From: PALSA-1180 sp964624625
GTDB taxonomy: Bacteria > Oederibacteriota > Muellerivitia > Muellerivitales > Muellerivitaceae
DNA length: 59,554 nucleotides
Assembly (NCBI GenBank): GCA_964624625.1
Contig: CAZUXW010000010.1
Location: 1-59,554 of the forward strand
Direction of reading: 5' to 3'
Below are positions 50,526 to 59,333 of the stretch, one piece after another. Under the pieces are notes generated by a model, which saw nothing but the letters and a program-made list of their open reading frames with translations, did not search any database and was not told the DNA's origin. Positions within the stretch are counted from its first letter, which is position 1. Every line of letters begins with the position of its first letter. The position numbers and the translations under genes are program-made.

Positions 50526-51164
50526 ATGGGAACCTTAATTCAAAACCTAAAGGCGGCGGGGTTGATCCTCCTTCTCCTAGGCTTCGGCGGCGGGTGCCTT
50601 AAACCCTATGGTTTGGGTCCCCTTCCTCCGCCAACGCCGACTTTTACCCCGACCCCCACCGCCACCATCACGCCAGGCTGTCAAACCACGGGGTTGAACA
50701 CTTTAACCGGCGGTGGAATGTACACAGCCTTCACCGGATTCATCCTCCCGACAGGAACGCCCACTCCAACTCCCACCCCCAGCTGGTCCTGGACGGGAGC
50801 CGTTCCACCCCATCCCGGCGGCATTACCCTCATTCAAACCATCGCCGACTGGAATGCCTTTGTCGCTTCCTCTTATTTGCCCGGTTCTTCCTTACCCATT
50901 CCTTTTAATCCCGCCACCCAAGCCCTCGTGGTGATGGGATCGGAAGGTTGGTGTCCCAATTATTTCACCGTGACATCCATTTGCAACAACGGCAGCCAAG
51001 TGACCGTTCAAATCGACGAAAACCAAAGCTGTTGTCCCGTATTGATTTACATGCCGGGGGTTTTACAAAGAACCCTTTTCCAAGCCGTCATTGTGGAAAA
51101 ATTCGGCCTGCCGGTCATCCTCAACCACATTTACCACTCCTGGGTGGGGCCCCTCTGCCTCTAG
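50526..51164 (+). CDS. Lipoprotein with Thr-Pro linkers
   Basis: A 212-residue predicted lipoprotein. The signal peptide (AAGLILLLLGFGGGC) has a Gly-Gly-Cys lipobox, giving a lipidated Cys near residue 24. Two Thr-Pro spacers (PTPTFTPTPT and GTPTPTPTPS) flank a short segment, followed by a compact domain with several Cys (GWCPNYF, SICNN, SCCPV, GPLCL) that may form disulphides. It belongs with the larger Thr-Pro proteins at 56902 and 59334 in linker style but lacks their C-terminal sorting module. ATG 50526 follows GGAAGG by three bases. Function unknown. Confidence 0.8.
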   Translation: MGTLIQNLKAAGLILLLLGFGGGCLKPYGLGPLPPPTPTFTPTPTATITPGCQTTGLNTLTGGGMYTAFTGFILPTGTPTPTPTPSWSWTGAVPPHPGGITLIQTIADWNAFVASSYLPGSSLPIPFNPATQALVVMGSEGWCPNYFTVTSICNNGSQVTVQIDENQSCCPVLIYMPGVLQRTLFQAVIVEKFGLPVILNHIYHSWVGPLCL

Positions 51165-51266
51165 TAGCGTCCACCCAAACCCCTGAAGGTCAATCCATTC
51201 AAGGTGTTCGAATTTTTCACCCTTTGAATCCCCTATTTCATAGTGACAAAGTTATGACTTGGGTCA

Positions 51267-51295
51267 TTGAAAGAAACCTTATTCCGTCCTAATTT
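51267..51295 (+). promoter_or_regulatory. Candidate sigma-70 promoter of clpB
   Basis: TTGAAA (51267-51272), 17 bases, TAATTT (51290-51295). No CIRCE element or clear sigma-32 promoter is visible upstream of clpB. Confidence 0.4.
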
Positions 51296-51363
51296 GTCTT
51301 GAAAATAATGCCGTTTCTTTGATTTTGCCGATGACAAAGGACGGACACCGGAGGACGGTTTTT

Positions 51364-53958
51364 ATGGATATCAATAAATTCACCCTTAACGCCCAAAACG
51401 CCCTGCAGGCCGCGCAAACGCTCGCTTCCGATTACGGCCACAGCCAAGTGGACAATGAGCATTTGATGCTCTCCCTTTTGCGCCAGGAAGAAAGCGTGGT
51501 TCCGCCGCTGCTGAAAAAAATCGGGGTCGATCCAACCGCGGTTGAGAAGATTTTGGAAAAAGACGTCGCGGGCCTTCCGAAAGTGGAGGGAGGGGGGCAG
51601 CTTTACGTCACGCCGCGCCTGACCAAGGCCCTGGACGCAGCCCACAAGGAAGCGGACAAGATGAAGGACGAGTATGTCTCCACCGAGCATTTGTTCCTGG
51701 CCCTGCTGGACGCGCCCCACGCCCCCGGCTATGGGGAGGATTGGGGAGTGAGGAAGCTGGTGAAACAATTCGGCCTCAACCGCGACAAGGTTTTAAAGGC
51801 CCTTTCCGAGGTGAGGGGATCCTCCCGCGTCACGGACCAAAATCCCGAGGCCAAGTACCAGGCCCTGGAAAAATACGGCAAGGACCTGACGGACCTGGCC
51901 CGCCGGGGAAAGCTGGACCCGGTCATCGGCCGGGACGAGGAAATCCGCCGGGTGATCCAGGTCCTCTCCCGCCGCACGAAGAATAATCCGGTCCTGATCG
52001 GGGAGCCGGGGGTGGGTAAGACCGCCATCGCGGAAGGATTGGCCGGCCGCATCGTTTCCGGCGACGTGCCGGAAGGCCTGAAGGGCAAAAAAGTCGTCTC
52101 CTTGGACCTGGGCGCCATGATCGCGGGGGCGAAATTCCGGGGGGAATTTGAGGACCGCTTAAAAGCTTTCTTAAAGGAAGTCACGGAGGCCCAAGGCCAG
52201 ATCATCCTCTTTATCGATGAGCTTCATAACCTCGTGGGGGCCGGCAAGGCGGAAGGCTCCATGGACGCCGGCAATATGCTCAAGCCGGCCTTGGCCAGGG
52301 GGGAACTGCGGGCCGTGGGAGCCACCACCCTGGACGAGTACCGGAAATATATCGAGAAGGATCCGGCCCTCGAGCGCCGTTTCCAACAGGTGCTGGTGGG
52401 GGAGCCCTCGGTGCCGGACACCATTTCCATCCTCAGGGGTCTTAAAGAACGCTATGAACTCCATCACGGTGTGCGCATCCAGGATTCGGCCCTGGTGGCG
52501 GCGGCCGTCCTTTCCAACCGCTACATCACCAACCGCTTCCTGCCGGACAAGGCCATCGACCTGATGGACGAGGCCGCCTCCAAGCTCCGCATCGAGATTG
52601 ATTCCATGCCGGTGGAATTGGACGAGGTGGAACGCAAGGTCCGCCAGTTGGAAATCGAGAAGCAGGCCCTCCAAAAAGAAAAGGACGAGGCCTCCAAGGA
52701 CCGCTTGGCCAAGCTGGAAAAGGAAATGGCCAACCTGAAGGAAGGCTCGTCCCAAATGAAGGCCCGCTGGCAGACGGAGAAAAAAGCCATCCAGGAACTC
52801 CGCAAGCTCAAGGAAGAGGTGGACGCTAAAAAAATCGAGGAAACCAAGTTCGAACGCGAGGGAAAGCTCGATAAGGTGGCGGAACTGCGCTACGACACCC
52901 TCCCCAAGATGCAGAAACATTTGAAGGAGTTGGAAGCCAAGCTGGCGGAAACCCAGAAGAAGGGCGCCATGCTCAAGGAAGAAGTGACCGACCAGGAAAT
53001 CGCCGAGGTCGTGGCCAAGTGGACCGGCATCCCCGTCGCCAAGATGATGGAGGGGGAAACGGAGAAGCTCATCCACTTGGAGGACGCCCTGCGCAAAAGG
53101 GTGGTAGGGCAGGATGAAGCAGTCCTGGCCGTGTCCAACGCCATCCGCCGCTCCCGATCGGGCCTTTCCGATCCCAATAAACCGCTGGGAAGCTTCCTCT
53201 TCGTGGGACCCACCGGCGTGGGCAAGACCGAGTTGGCGAAGGCCTTGGCCGCCTACCTCTTCGACGACGAAAAGATGATGATCCGCATCGACATGAGCGA
53301 GTATATGGAGAAACATTCGGTCTCCCGGCTCCTGGGGGCCCCTCCCGGCTATGTGGGCTACGACGAAGGGGGACAATTGACCGAGGCCGTGCGCCGCAGG
53401 CCCTACTCGGTGGTGCTCTTTGACGAGGTGGAAAAGGCCCATGCGGACGTCTTCAACGTCCTGCTCCAGGTCCTGGACGACGGCCGCCTGACCGACAGCC
53501 AGGGAAGGGTGGTGGATTTCAAGAACACCGTCCTGATCATGACCAGCAACATCGCCTCCCAAAAGATCATGGAGGGGAACAAGGACGAGGACCTGAAGGA
53601 CGCGCTCCAAAAGGAACTGCGCCAATTCTTCCGCCCTGAATTCCTCAACCGCATCGATGACATCGTGGTCTTCCACCGCTTGGGCGAGGACCAGATGGAA
53701 TCCATCGTGAATATCCAATTGGAGGGCCTCCGGGCCAGGCTTTTGGACAAGAAGATCACGCTGGAAATGTCCAAGGGCGCCCTGGCCTTTTTGGCCGAGA
53801 GGGGCTACGACCCGGTTTACGGAGCCAGGCCTTTGAAGCGCTTGATCCAGCATGAGCTGGTGGACAAGCTTGCCCTAAAATTATTGGACGGCGAGATCAA
53901 GGACGGCCAGACCATCAAGGTCGAGACCACCAAGAGCGGGGAACTGGTTATTAAGTAA
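51364..53958 (+). CDS. clpB: Chaperone disaggregase ClpB
   Basis: An 864-residue Hsp100 ATPase that with DnaK rescues aggregated proteins. The N-domain repeats (1-145) are followed by NBD1 with Walker A GEPGVGKTA and Walker B ILFIDELHN, then the long coiled-coil middle domain (about 400-530, LEKEMANLKEGSSQMKARWQ) that separates ClpB from ClpA/C. NBD2 has GPTGVGKTELA and VVLFDEVEKAH, and a C-terminal domain ends the protein. The start is ATG 51364 (MDINKFTLNAQNAL), with GGAGG eight bases upstream. An ATG 15 codons earlier lies in poor context. A good terminator follows at 53975. Confidence 0.97.
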   Translation: MDINKFTLNAQNALQAAQTLASDYGHSQVDNEHLMLSLLRQEESVVPPLLKKIGVDPTAVEKILEKDVAGLPKVEGGGQLYVTPRLTKALDAAHKEADKMKDEYVSTEHLFLALLDAPHAPGYGEDWGVRKLVKQFGLNRDKVLKALSEVRGSSRVTDQNPEAKYQALEKYGKDLTDLARRGKLDPVIGRDEEIRRVIQVLSRRTKNNPVLIGEPGVGKTAIAEGLAGRIVSGDVPEGLKGKKVVSLDLGAMIAGAKFRGEFEDRLKAFLKEVTEAQGQIILFIDELHNLVGAGKAEGSMDAGNMLKPALARGELRAVGATTLDEYRKYIEKDPALERRFQQVLVGEPSVPDTISILRGLKERYELHHGVRIQDSALVAAAVLSNRYITNRFLPDKAIDLMDEAASKLRIEIDSMPVELDEVERKVRQLEIEKQALQKEKDEASKDRLAKLEKEMANLKEGSSQMKARWQTEKKAIQELRKLKEEVDAKKIEETKFEREGKLDKVAELRYDTLPKMQKHLKELEAKLAETQKKGAMLKEEVTDQEIAEVVAKWTGIPVAKMMEGETEKLIHLEDALRKRVVGQDEAVLAVSNAIRRSRSGLSDPNKPLGSFLFVGPTGVGKTELAKALAAYLFDDEKMMIRIDMSEYMEKHSVSRLLGAPPGYVGYDEGGQLTEAVRRRPYSVVLFDEVEKAHADVFNVLLQVLDDGRLTDSQGRVVDFKNTVLIMTSNIASQKIMEGNKDEDLKDALQKELRQFFRPEFLNRIDDIVVFHRLGEDQMESIVNIQLEGLRARLLDKKITLEMSKGALAFLAERGYDPVYGARPLKRLIQHELVDKLALKLLDGEIKDGQTIKVETTKSGELVIK

Positions 53959-53974
53959 AAAATAATAATTGTAT

Positions 53975-54007
53975 GGGCGAACCTCGAGTTCGCCCTTCTT
54001 TGTTTTG
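53975..54007 (+). terminator. Intrinsic terminator of clpB
   Basis: GGGCGAAC (53975-53982) pairs perfectly with GTTCGCCC (53988-53995) around a five-base loop, followed by a T-rich run (TTCTTTGTTTT). Confidence 0.85.
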
Positions 54008-54013
54008 TAATTA

Positions 54014-54105
54014 TCCCTCGCCCCTCTTGTCGGGCGTAGCTTTAGCGGAGATGGATGCGGGAGCCCTTCGAGAACCTCAAGGCGAAAGGGTAGGGCGAGA
54101 GGCGC
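54014..54105. repeat. Intergenic palindrome with nested hairpin, CCTCGCCC family
   Basis: CCTCGCCC (54016-54023) pairs with GGGCGAGAGG (54093-54102). Inside, CCCTTCG and CGAAAGGG (about 54064-54090) make a nested helix. The rest of the 300-base gap to 54258 has a small hairpin AGGCCACAAAGGCCT near 54171 and nothing else clear. Confidence 0.5.
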
Positions 54106-54258
54106 GGTTTATTGAATTTTTTCAGTAACTGTTCCTGCGCCAACCCTCAAGAAGTTCGACCTTGAAAAAAGGCCACAAAGGCCTATTGTGAAAGCGGTTC
54201 ACCCGGTGGGAAGATAGCCGGGCGGTTTATCAATCCAATTTACCCAGGTTCACTCTCC

Positions 54259-55008
54259 GTGAAAAAAATCCTTTTTCTAACCATTCTCCTCCTGTCGCCT
54301 CTTTCTGCTTTTGCGGCCCAAACCTGGCCAGCGGCCGTGGGTTACGTCAACGATTTCGCCAGGGTCATCCCCGCCGACAAGGCCGCGGCGCTGGAGCTAT
54401 ATTTAAGGGAACTGGAAGCCAAGACCGGCTCCCAGGTGGCTGTCGTCACGGTCCAGACCACCGAAGGCGGGGACATCAACGGGGCCGCCGTGGACCTCTT
54501 CAAGGCCTGGGGCATCGGTAAAAAAGGGCAGGACAACGGAGTCCTCATCCTAGCCGCCATCAAAGACCGCCACGCCCGCATCGAGGTAGGCTACGGATTG
54601 GAAGCCGTGATCACGGACGGCACGGCGGGCGACATCCTTCGCCAAGGCCTCATTCCCCAATTCAAAATGGAAAATTACGGCCAGGGCCTGACGGACGCCG
54701 CCTCCATGGTCGGCCAACTTATCGCCCGGAACGCCGGCGTGGATTTGGACAGCCAGGCCGCTCCCGGGAGGGCTTCGTCCCCCGAGGATGGAGGAGCGGT
54801 GGTCAAAAATATCATCATTATTATTTTGGTGCTCCTGTTCATCATCTTCCGGATTTGGTGGTTCTTCGCCTTTCCGGGAGTGCGCCGCTTTGGAGGGGGA
54901 TATTACGGCGGCGGCTGGGGCGGCGGGGGCGGATTTGGAGGGGGCGGCGGCTTCGGCGGCTTTGGCGGAGGCGGTTCGGGCGGCGGCGGGGCCAGTGGAT
55001 CATGGTAA
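54259..55008 (+). CDS. TPM-domain membrane protein with Gly-rich tail (YgcG-like)
   Basis: A 249-residue exported protein. Signal peptide (LFLTILLLSPLSAFA), then a TPM domain (about 25-150) with YVNDFARVIPADKA, GSQVAVVTVQTTEG, WGIGKKGQDNGVLIL and IEVGYGLEAVITDG, all family hallmarks. A transmembrane helix (IIIIILVLLFIIFRIWWFF) follows and the C-terminus is a Gly-rich stretch (GGGYYGGGWGGGGGFGGGGG) ending in SGSW. TPM proteins act in photosystem repair in plants; in bacteria they are commonly paired with LemA, as here (56081). GTG start. The next gene starts inside its last codons. Confidence 0.92.
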   Translation: MKKILFLTILLLSPLSAFAAQTWPAAVGYVNDFARVIPADKAAALELYLRELEAKTGSQVAVVTVQTTEGGDINGAAVDLFKAWGIGKKGQDNGVLILAAIKDRHARIEVGYGLEAVITDGTAGDILRQGLIPQFKMENYGQGLTDAASMVGQLIARNAGVDLDSQAAPGRASSPEDGGAVVKNIIIIILVLLFIIFRIWWFFAFPGVRRFGGGYYGGGWGGGGGFGGGGGFGGFGGGGSGGGGASGSW

Positions 55009-55265
55009 AGAAACTATCGGTTTTCACTTTGATACTTTCTGCCGTTTGTATCGGGTGCGTTGAGTTATGGCCGGGAGCAGAGGACAAGTTCTTCAAATCC
55101 GTCTTCGGAGAGTTTTATAAATATTTTTTAACCAGTCTTTTAGTTGTTTTTATTATTAGTTTGGCAGTCACTCTTAACATTTTGAGAACACACATTGGTG
55201 AAGATGGTCGTGATGAGTGGCATGAGAGTGGTATCGGTGGACAAGAAGGCGGGGGTGGACATTAA
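55002..55265 (+). CDS. Small two-helix membrane protein (87 residues)
   Basis: ATG 55002 overlaps the TPM stop by seven bases. The product has an N-terminal hydrophobic segment (LSVFTLILSAVCIGC, possibly a lipobox Cys) and a second helix (FLTSLLVVFIISLAVTLNIL), then a charged tail ending EGGGGH, echoing the Gly-rich tail of its neighbour. Base composition is more AT-rich than nearby genes. Translation coupling to the TPM gene is likely since no independent ribosome site is obvious. No family recognised. Confidence 0.6.
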   Translation: MVKKLSVFTLILSAVCIGCVELWPGAEDKFFKSVFGEFYKYFLTSLLVVFIISLAVTLNILRTHIGEDGRDEWHESGIGGQEGGGGH

Positions 55266-55332
55266 CGGTCGCGTACAGGGTTTAAATTCTTTCGCCTCAC
55301 TTTTGCGGCGATAAAGTTTAGAGGAGTTGAGA

Positions 55333-56034
55333 ATGGCAAAATGGACGGCGGAAAAAATGACGCAGGAGCTCCAGGCTCTTTTAGGGAATCAACTGCTGTC
55401 GGTGGTCCTCTTCGGTTCCGCGGCGGCGGGGGATCATGCCGGGAAAAATTCCGACATTAATTTATTGGTGGTGACCCATCCCTTGAGCCGAATTGAGCTT
55501 CAAAGCCTCTTTCGGGCGGTCGTGCCCTGGGCCAAGCAGGGGAACCCGCCGCCGCTTTTGTTGACCCGGGAGCACCTGAAAAATTTCGTGGATGTTTTCC
55601 CTTTGGAAATATTGGACATCCAGCATAACCATCAGGTGCTGCTGGGGGCCGATCCCGTGGCGGACCTGAAGGTTTCCCTCGACCATTTGAGGGTGGAATT
55701 GGCCCATGAACTCCAGGGCAAGCTTCTCCAGCTTAAAACCCGGTTCACCATGAGCGGGGGCCGGCCCAAGGTGGTGGAAAAATTGATGGTCGAGTCCCTT
55801 TCCACTTTCTTGGTATTATTCAAGGGCGCCTTGTGGCTTTACGGTGAAAAACCCCCCTTGAAAAAGATGGACGCCTTGCGGAAATTAAAGGACCGTGTGA
55901 CCTTTGAAGTCGATGTGTTTGAGACGTTGGACTATTTGAAGCGGGGTGAAAAATCGAAAGGGTTGGACGTTTTGGGGACCTTCGATAAATACCTCGCCAA
56001 TGTCGAGGCGGTCATTGATCAGGTGGGGAAATAG
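55333..56034 (+). CDS. Nucleotidyltransferase-HEPN fusion protein (MNT fold)
   Basis: A 233-residue protein. The N-terminal about 95 residues carry the minimal nucleotidyltransferase motif: VVLFGSAAAGDHAGKNSDINLLVV, i.e. GSAAAG followed by SDINLLV with the paired acidic position (D-x-N rather than D-x-D). The C-terminal about 120 residues are all-helical, as in HEPN domains. The lack of a second Asp in SDIN suggests weak or altered catalysis. MNT-HEPN pairs are often toxin-antitoxin modules, but here a single fused protein lies between TPM and LemA genes. ATG 55333 has GGAG seven bases upstream. Confidence 0.75.
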   Translation: MAKWTAEKMTQELQALLGNQLLSVVLFGSAAAGDHAGKNSDINLLVVTHPLSRIELQSLFRAVVPWAKQGNPPPLLLTREHLKNFVDVFPLEILDIQHNHQVLLGADPVADLKVSLDHLRVELAHELQGKLLQLKTRFTMSGGRPKVVEKLMVESLSTFLVLFKGALWLYGEKPPLKKMDALRKLKDRVTFEVDVFETLDYLKRGEKSKGLDVLGTFDKYLANVEAVIDQVGK

Positions 56035-56080
56035 CCGTTTGAGTTGATGAGTTGGGATCACCATTTCCGAGGAGGGTTGA

Positions 56081-56644
56081 ATGTCTTCTAAATTGATTGG
56101 GCTGGGGGTTTTGGGTCTCTTGGTGATTGTCTTCATGAGCCTGGTAGGTTCCTACAACGGCTTGGTGGCGGCCAATCTGGCCGTGGACAACAGTTTTGCC
56201 AACGTGGGGGTCGACCTCCAGAGGCGTTATGACCTGATTCCCAACCTGGTGGCCACCGTGAAGGGTTACGCCAAGCATGAGGCGGACGTGTTGGAAGAAG
56301 TCACCCGTTTGAGAAGCCAATGGGGGACGGCGAAAACGACCGATGAGAAGGTCACGGCTTCCAACGGGCTGGAAAGCGCCTTGGGACGGTTGATGGTGGT
56401 CATCGAGAAATATCCCGAATTAAAAGCCAACGAGGGATTCCTCCGGCTCCAGGATGAGCTGGCCGGCACGGAGAACCGCATCGCCGTGGCCAGGATGCGC
56501 TACAACGAAGTCGTGAAGGATTACAATTTAAAGGTCCAAAGTTTCCCCTCGAACTTGGTCGCGGGAACTTTCGGGTTCAAAACCAAGGATGTTTATTTCA
56601 AGGCCAATGACGCCGCGCAGGAAGCTCCCAAGGTCGCGTTTTAA
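56081..56644 (+). CDS. lemA: LemA family protein
   Basis: A 187-residue membrane-anchored coiled-coil protein. One N-terminal helix (LIGLGVLGLLVIVFMSLVGSYN) is followed by the family motif QRRYDLIPNLVATVKGYA and a helical bundle with YPELKANEGFLRLQDELAGTENRIAVARMRYNE-type sequence, split here only by length. The C-terminal NLVAGTFGFK is also conserved. Function is not settled; co-occurrence with TPM proteins is common. GAGGAGGG lies before ATG. A terminator follows. Confidence 0.95.
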   Translation: MSSKLIGLGVLGLLVIVFMSLVGSYNGLVAANLAVDNSFANVGVDLQRRYDLIPNLVATVKGYAKHEADVLEEVTRLRSQWGTAKTTDEKVTASNGLESALGRLMVVIEKYPELKANEGFLRLQDELAGTENRIAVARMRYNEVVKDYNLKVQSFPSNLVAGTFGFKTKDVYFKANDAAQEAPKVAF

Positions 56645-56654
56645 GGGTGAAAAA

Positions 56655-56701
56655 ACACGCCCCTGGAGGGAGGGGGCTGGGTGAGGGGTGTCGTTTTTTT
56701 T
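56655..56701 (+). terminator. Terminator after lemA
   Basis: CCCCT (56660-56664) pairs with AGGGG (56684-56688), extended by ACA/TGT, with eight T at 56694-56701. A second GC-rich hairpin with TTTT follows at 56704-56733. The rest of the gap to 56901 shows no clear signal. Confidence 0.65.
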
Positions 56702-56901
56702 ATAGGGGCAGGCCTCCGGGCCCGCCCCTTTTCCGTTACAGGCGGCGGATTCTTTCCTTTTTTGACGGTTTAACCTTCTCCGTTTTTCGTTGAAACCTGT
56801 TCTAGGTCATCCTTCCCCCATTTTTCCTGAACTAAAATCAACTGTGACCGTCTAGAAGGTGAAGGACAAGGACGTTTTAAATACGGTCCGGGAAATATCC
56901 C

Positions 56902-59172
56902 ATGGCGTATATAAAGAAAACATATCGATGGATCGCCGGTCTGAGTTTAGCCCTGTGTTTTGCAGTTTCCCCTGTTGGAGCCACCCTTCCAACGCCTACC
57001 ATTACCACAACTCCCACCAATACTTCGACCCCGGTCGGGACCTGGGGCACCCCTGCCTTTACCATCACCCCCACGATCACCCCGACGGTTTCCTCGACCC
57101 CCACGCCCGGCCTATACCAGGACATGATCGACGACTTCAACGACGCCAACCTCCAGATCATCGTCCAACAGGGCCGGGATGGCACGGCCACTGAGGGCAA
57201 TCCCTGGTTTCCGGTCTCAGGCGGCAGTCTGTTTTATTCGGGCCAATTGCACCTCTCCAACATGACCGGCGAAAGCAGTTACTATGAAATGCCATTCCAC
57301 TCCGACGGGAGTCCCTACGACGCCTCGGCCTACAATTCCATCTCCTTCGACGCTTCCATGGTGACGGCGGCCGGTTGCGGCAACGTCTTCCACTTCTACG
57401 TCCGGGATGGGGCGGGGGTCCTTCACGGGAAGACCCTGACGAGCGGGGGAACGGTGACCTTCACCGAATTGGGGGTGAACCCCTCCGGCATCCTGGCCAT
57501 CCGGTTCGACATGGATTACTGCATTTACGGCGTCCACACCTATATCGACAACGTCCGCTTCACCAACAACAGCGGCGCCGCGACCCCGGTGGTCACCTCC
57601 AACAGCCCCACCAACACGCCGACCAATACACCCACAACGACACCGACCCAAACACCGCCCCAGACCACAACCAACACCCCCAGCATAACGCCCACCCTGT
57701 CGGCGACCCCATCGGCCACGATTACCTCCACGGCTTGCATGTATTGGGCGGGGGGGTCCATAACGCTTCCCGCGAACCCGGTGTCGGGCGGAACGACCGC
57801 CATGGGTTATCACTTGAGCGTGATCCAAAGGGTTCCTGGCTGCGGGCCCGATCCCGCTCATTTTGGGTACGTTCCCCTCGTCATTACCACCACGGGAAAC
57901 TTGGCGACCGAGATCCTGGGGATCCAGGTTTGGTCCAACGGGGTCCAGGTTTCCAGTTTGCCCTTTTCGAACAGCCCTCTGGTCAACGGATCCTACACCA
58001 ATGATATTTATATCCTGTTTGTTCTTTCTCCCTATGCCTCCGGGACGGTCCAGGTTTCCTATTCGGGGCCCGGGATGTTCGGATACGCCACCAGGATGGG
58101 GGACCTGCTGGTGGTAAACCCTGCGTCCGGCATCACCCCCATTACCACCTATTCCTTCACCGACACTCCGACGGCCACGCCTTCCAACACTCCCACTTTG
58201 TCTCCCACCCAAACTCCCACCCTTACGCCCACCAGTACGCCTACGGGCTGCGCGAGGGTCAACTTCTCCTCTTTGGCCATCCCCAGCCTCTCAGCCGCGG
58301 CGGGAATGACAGCCGTCGGATATGTGGGGTTCTTTGGAAACTACGCCACGCCGCCCTTGTGCATGGGCGCGAACCATTTCGTCACGAAGATCTTGTTCAC
58401 GGCCGCCGCGACGGGAAACCTGGATACGGAGATTATCCAGGTCCAGTTGTGGCAGAACGGTACCCTGGCGGGAACCTGCCCCTATAACAGCGCCGGCATG
58501 ACGATCACGGGGTCGCCGCTTCTGGCGCAGGACATGAATTTCATCCTGGACTATGTCCTTTCCCCGGCCGCCTCTGGCACGGTCCAGACCACCTTCACGA
58601 CGAATTTCATGCAGGGCTACGGCAATATGGGGTTCGGTTTGGTTTACCAGACTTTCACCAGCGGGATATTGACCGTTAGCTCCTCCTCCATCCCGACCAA
58701 CAGCCCCACCGTAACCACGACCAATACGCCCACCCCTTCGCCCACCTTGACCCCGACGAACAGCCCAACCCTAACCCCCTCCAAAACTCCGACCCCCACG
58801 CCGTCGCCGGCGGCTTCCGTCGGGACCATGACGCCGACGGGGACCCCCACTCCCGTCCCCACCTTGACCCCAACCGTTACGCCGATTTTGGCCGGCAAGA
58901 GGCCTGTCGCCTACCCCAATCCGGCCACGGGAAACAGCGTGATTATCAGCCTGCCCTTTTTGCAGGTCCCTTCCGATATCCATATCCAGGTCTTCACCGT
59001 TTCCTATCGAAAGGTGAGGGACCTGGTTATTCCGCGGGTCCTTCCGGGAACCCAGGTCACCTTGACCCTTTTGGATAAATGGGGAAAGCCTCTCTCCAAC
59101 GGCCTTTATTACGTCATGGTGGATTCACCCCGGAGCGGGAAATACACCATTAAATTATTGGTCCAACGTTGA
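56902..59172 (+). CDS. Secreted multidomain protein with Thr-Pro linkers and C-terminal sorting module
   Basis: 756 residues. Signal peptide (IAGLSLALCFAVSPVGA), a Thr-Pro linker, then domain A (about 72-225) starting MIDDFNDAN with two Cys, resembling CBM11-like sandwiches. After linker 2 come two homologous domains: B (about 279-415, MGYHLSVIQ...VPLVITTTGNLATEILGIQVW) and C (about 452-595, with ATGNLDTEIIQVQLWQNG), both having TGNL(A/D)TEI and (L/V)LSP(Y/A)ASGTVQ. A long Thr-Pro linker precedes the C-terminal 90-residue module (VAYPNPATGNSVIISLPF, ending GLYYVMVDSPRSGKY and LLVQR), like FlgD-Ig/Por-secretion tails. Likely displayed on the surface or released. Its ligand is unknown. ATG has only a weak ribosome site. 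Confidence 0.85.
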   Translation: MAYIKKTYRWIAGLSLALCFAVSPVGATLPTPTITTTPTNTSTPVGTWGTPAFTITPTITPTVSSTPTPGLYQDMIDDFNDANLQIIVQQGRDGTATEGNPWFPVSGGSLFYSGQLHLSNMTGESSYYEMPFHSDGSPYDASAYNSISFDASMVTAAGCGNVFHFYVRDGAGVLHGKTLTSGGTVTFTELGVNPSGILAIRFDMDYCIYGVHTYIDNVRFTNNSGAATPVVTSNSPTNTPTNTPTTTPTQTPPQTTTNTPSITPTLSATPSATITSTACMYWAGGSITLPANPVSGGTTAMGYHLSVIQRVPGCGPDPAHFGYVPLVITTTGNLATEILGIQVWSNGVQVSSLPFSNSPLVNGSYTNDIYILFVLSPYASGTVQVSYSGPGMFGYATRMGDLLVVNPASGITPITTYSFTDTPTATPSNTPTLSPTQTPTLTPTSTPTGCARVNFSSLAIPSLSAAAGMTAVGYVGFFGNYATPPLCMGANHFVTKILFTAAATGNLDTEIIQVQLWQNGTLAGTCPYNSAGMTITGSPLLAQDMNFILDYVLSPAASGTVQTTFTTNFMQGYGNMGFGLVYQTFTSGILTVSSSSIPTNSPTVTTTNTPTPSPTLTPTNSPTLTPSKTPTPTPSPAASVGTMTPTGTPTPVPTLTPTVTPILAGKRPVAYPNPATGNSVIISLPFLQVPSDIHIQVFTVSYRKVRDLVIPRVLPGTQVTLTLLDKWGKPLSNGLYYVMVDSPRSGKYTIKLLVQR

Positions 59173-59239
59173 CCTTGATTTGAGGGAGGCCAGGTCTTCC
59201 CCGGTTCCTCTGTCTGCCCTTTTTTGATGTTGTTGATCT

Positions 59240-59293
59240 GTCATTGCGAGGAGTGGCCGCCGATTAGGCGGACGATAACGACGTGGCAATCCC
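59240..59293. repeat. ATTGCGAGGAG-type palindrome with nested hairpin
   Basis: GTCATTGCGAGGAG (59240-59253) and GTGGCAATCCC (59283-59293) are the ends of a dispersed repeat I recall from many unrelated bacteria. Between them lies CCGCC-GATTA-GGCGG, a nested hairpin. It separates two Thr-Pro/sorting-module genes. Confidence 0.6.
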
Positions 59294-59333
59294 AATTTAA
59301 AAAACGGTTATCGCTTTTGCGACAACCTCCCAA

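Noticed and set aside
52171..53853. Minus-strand frame of 560 codons opposite clpB
   Set aside because: Leu/His/Gly-rich shadow of clpB with no own ribosome site.
57217..58212. Minus-strand Gly/Arg-rich frame opposite the secreted protein
   Set aside because: Shadow of Thr-Pro codons read on the other strand; the plus frame has a signal peptide and domain duplication.
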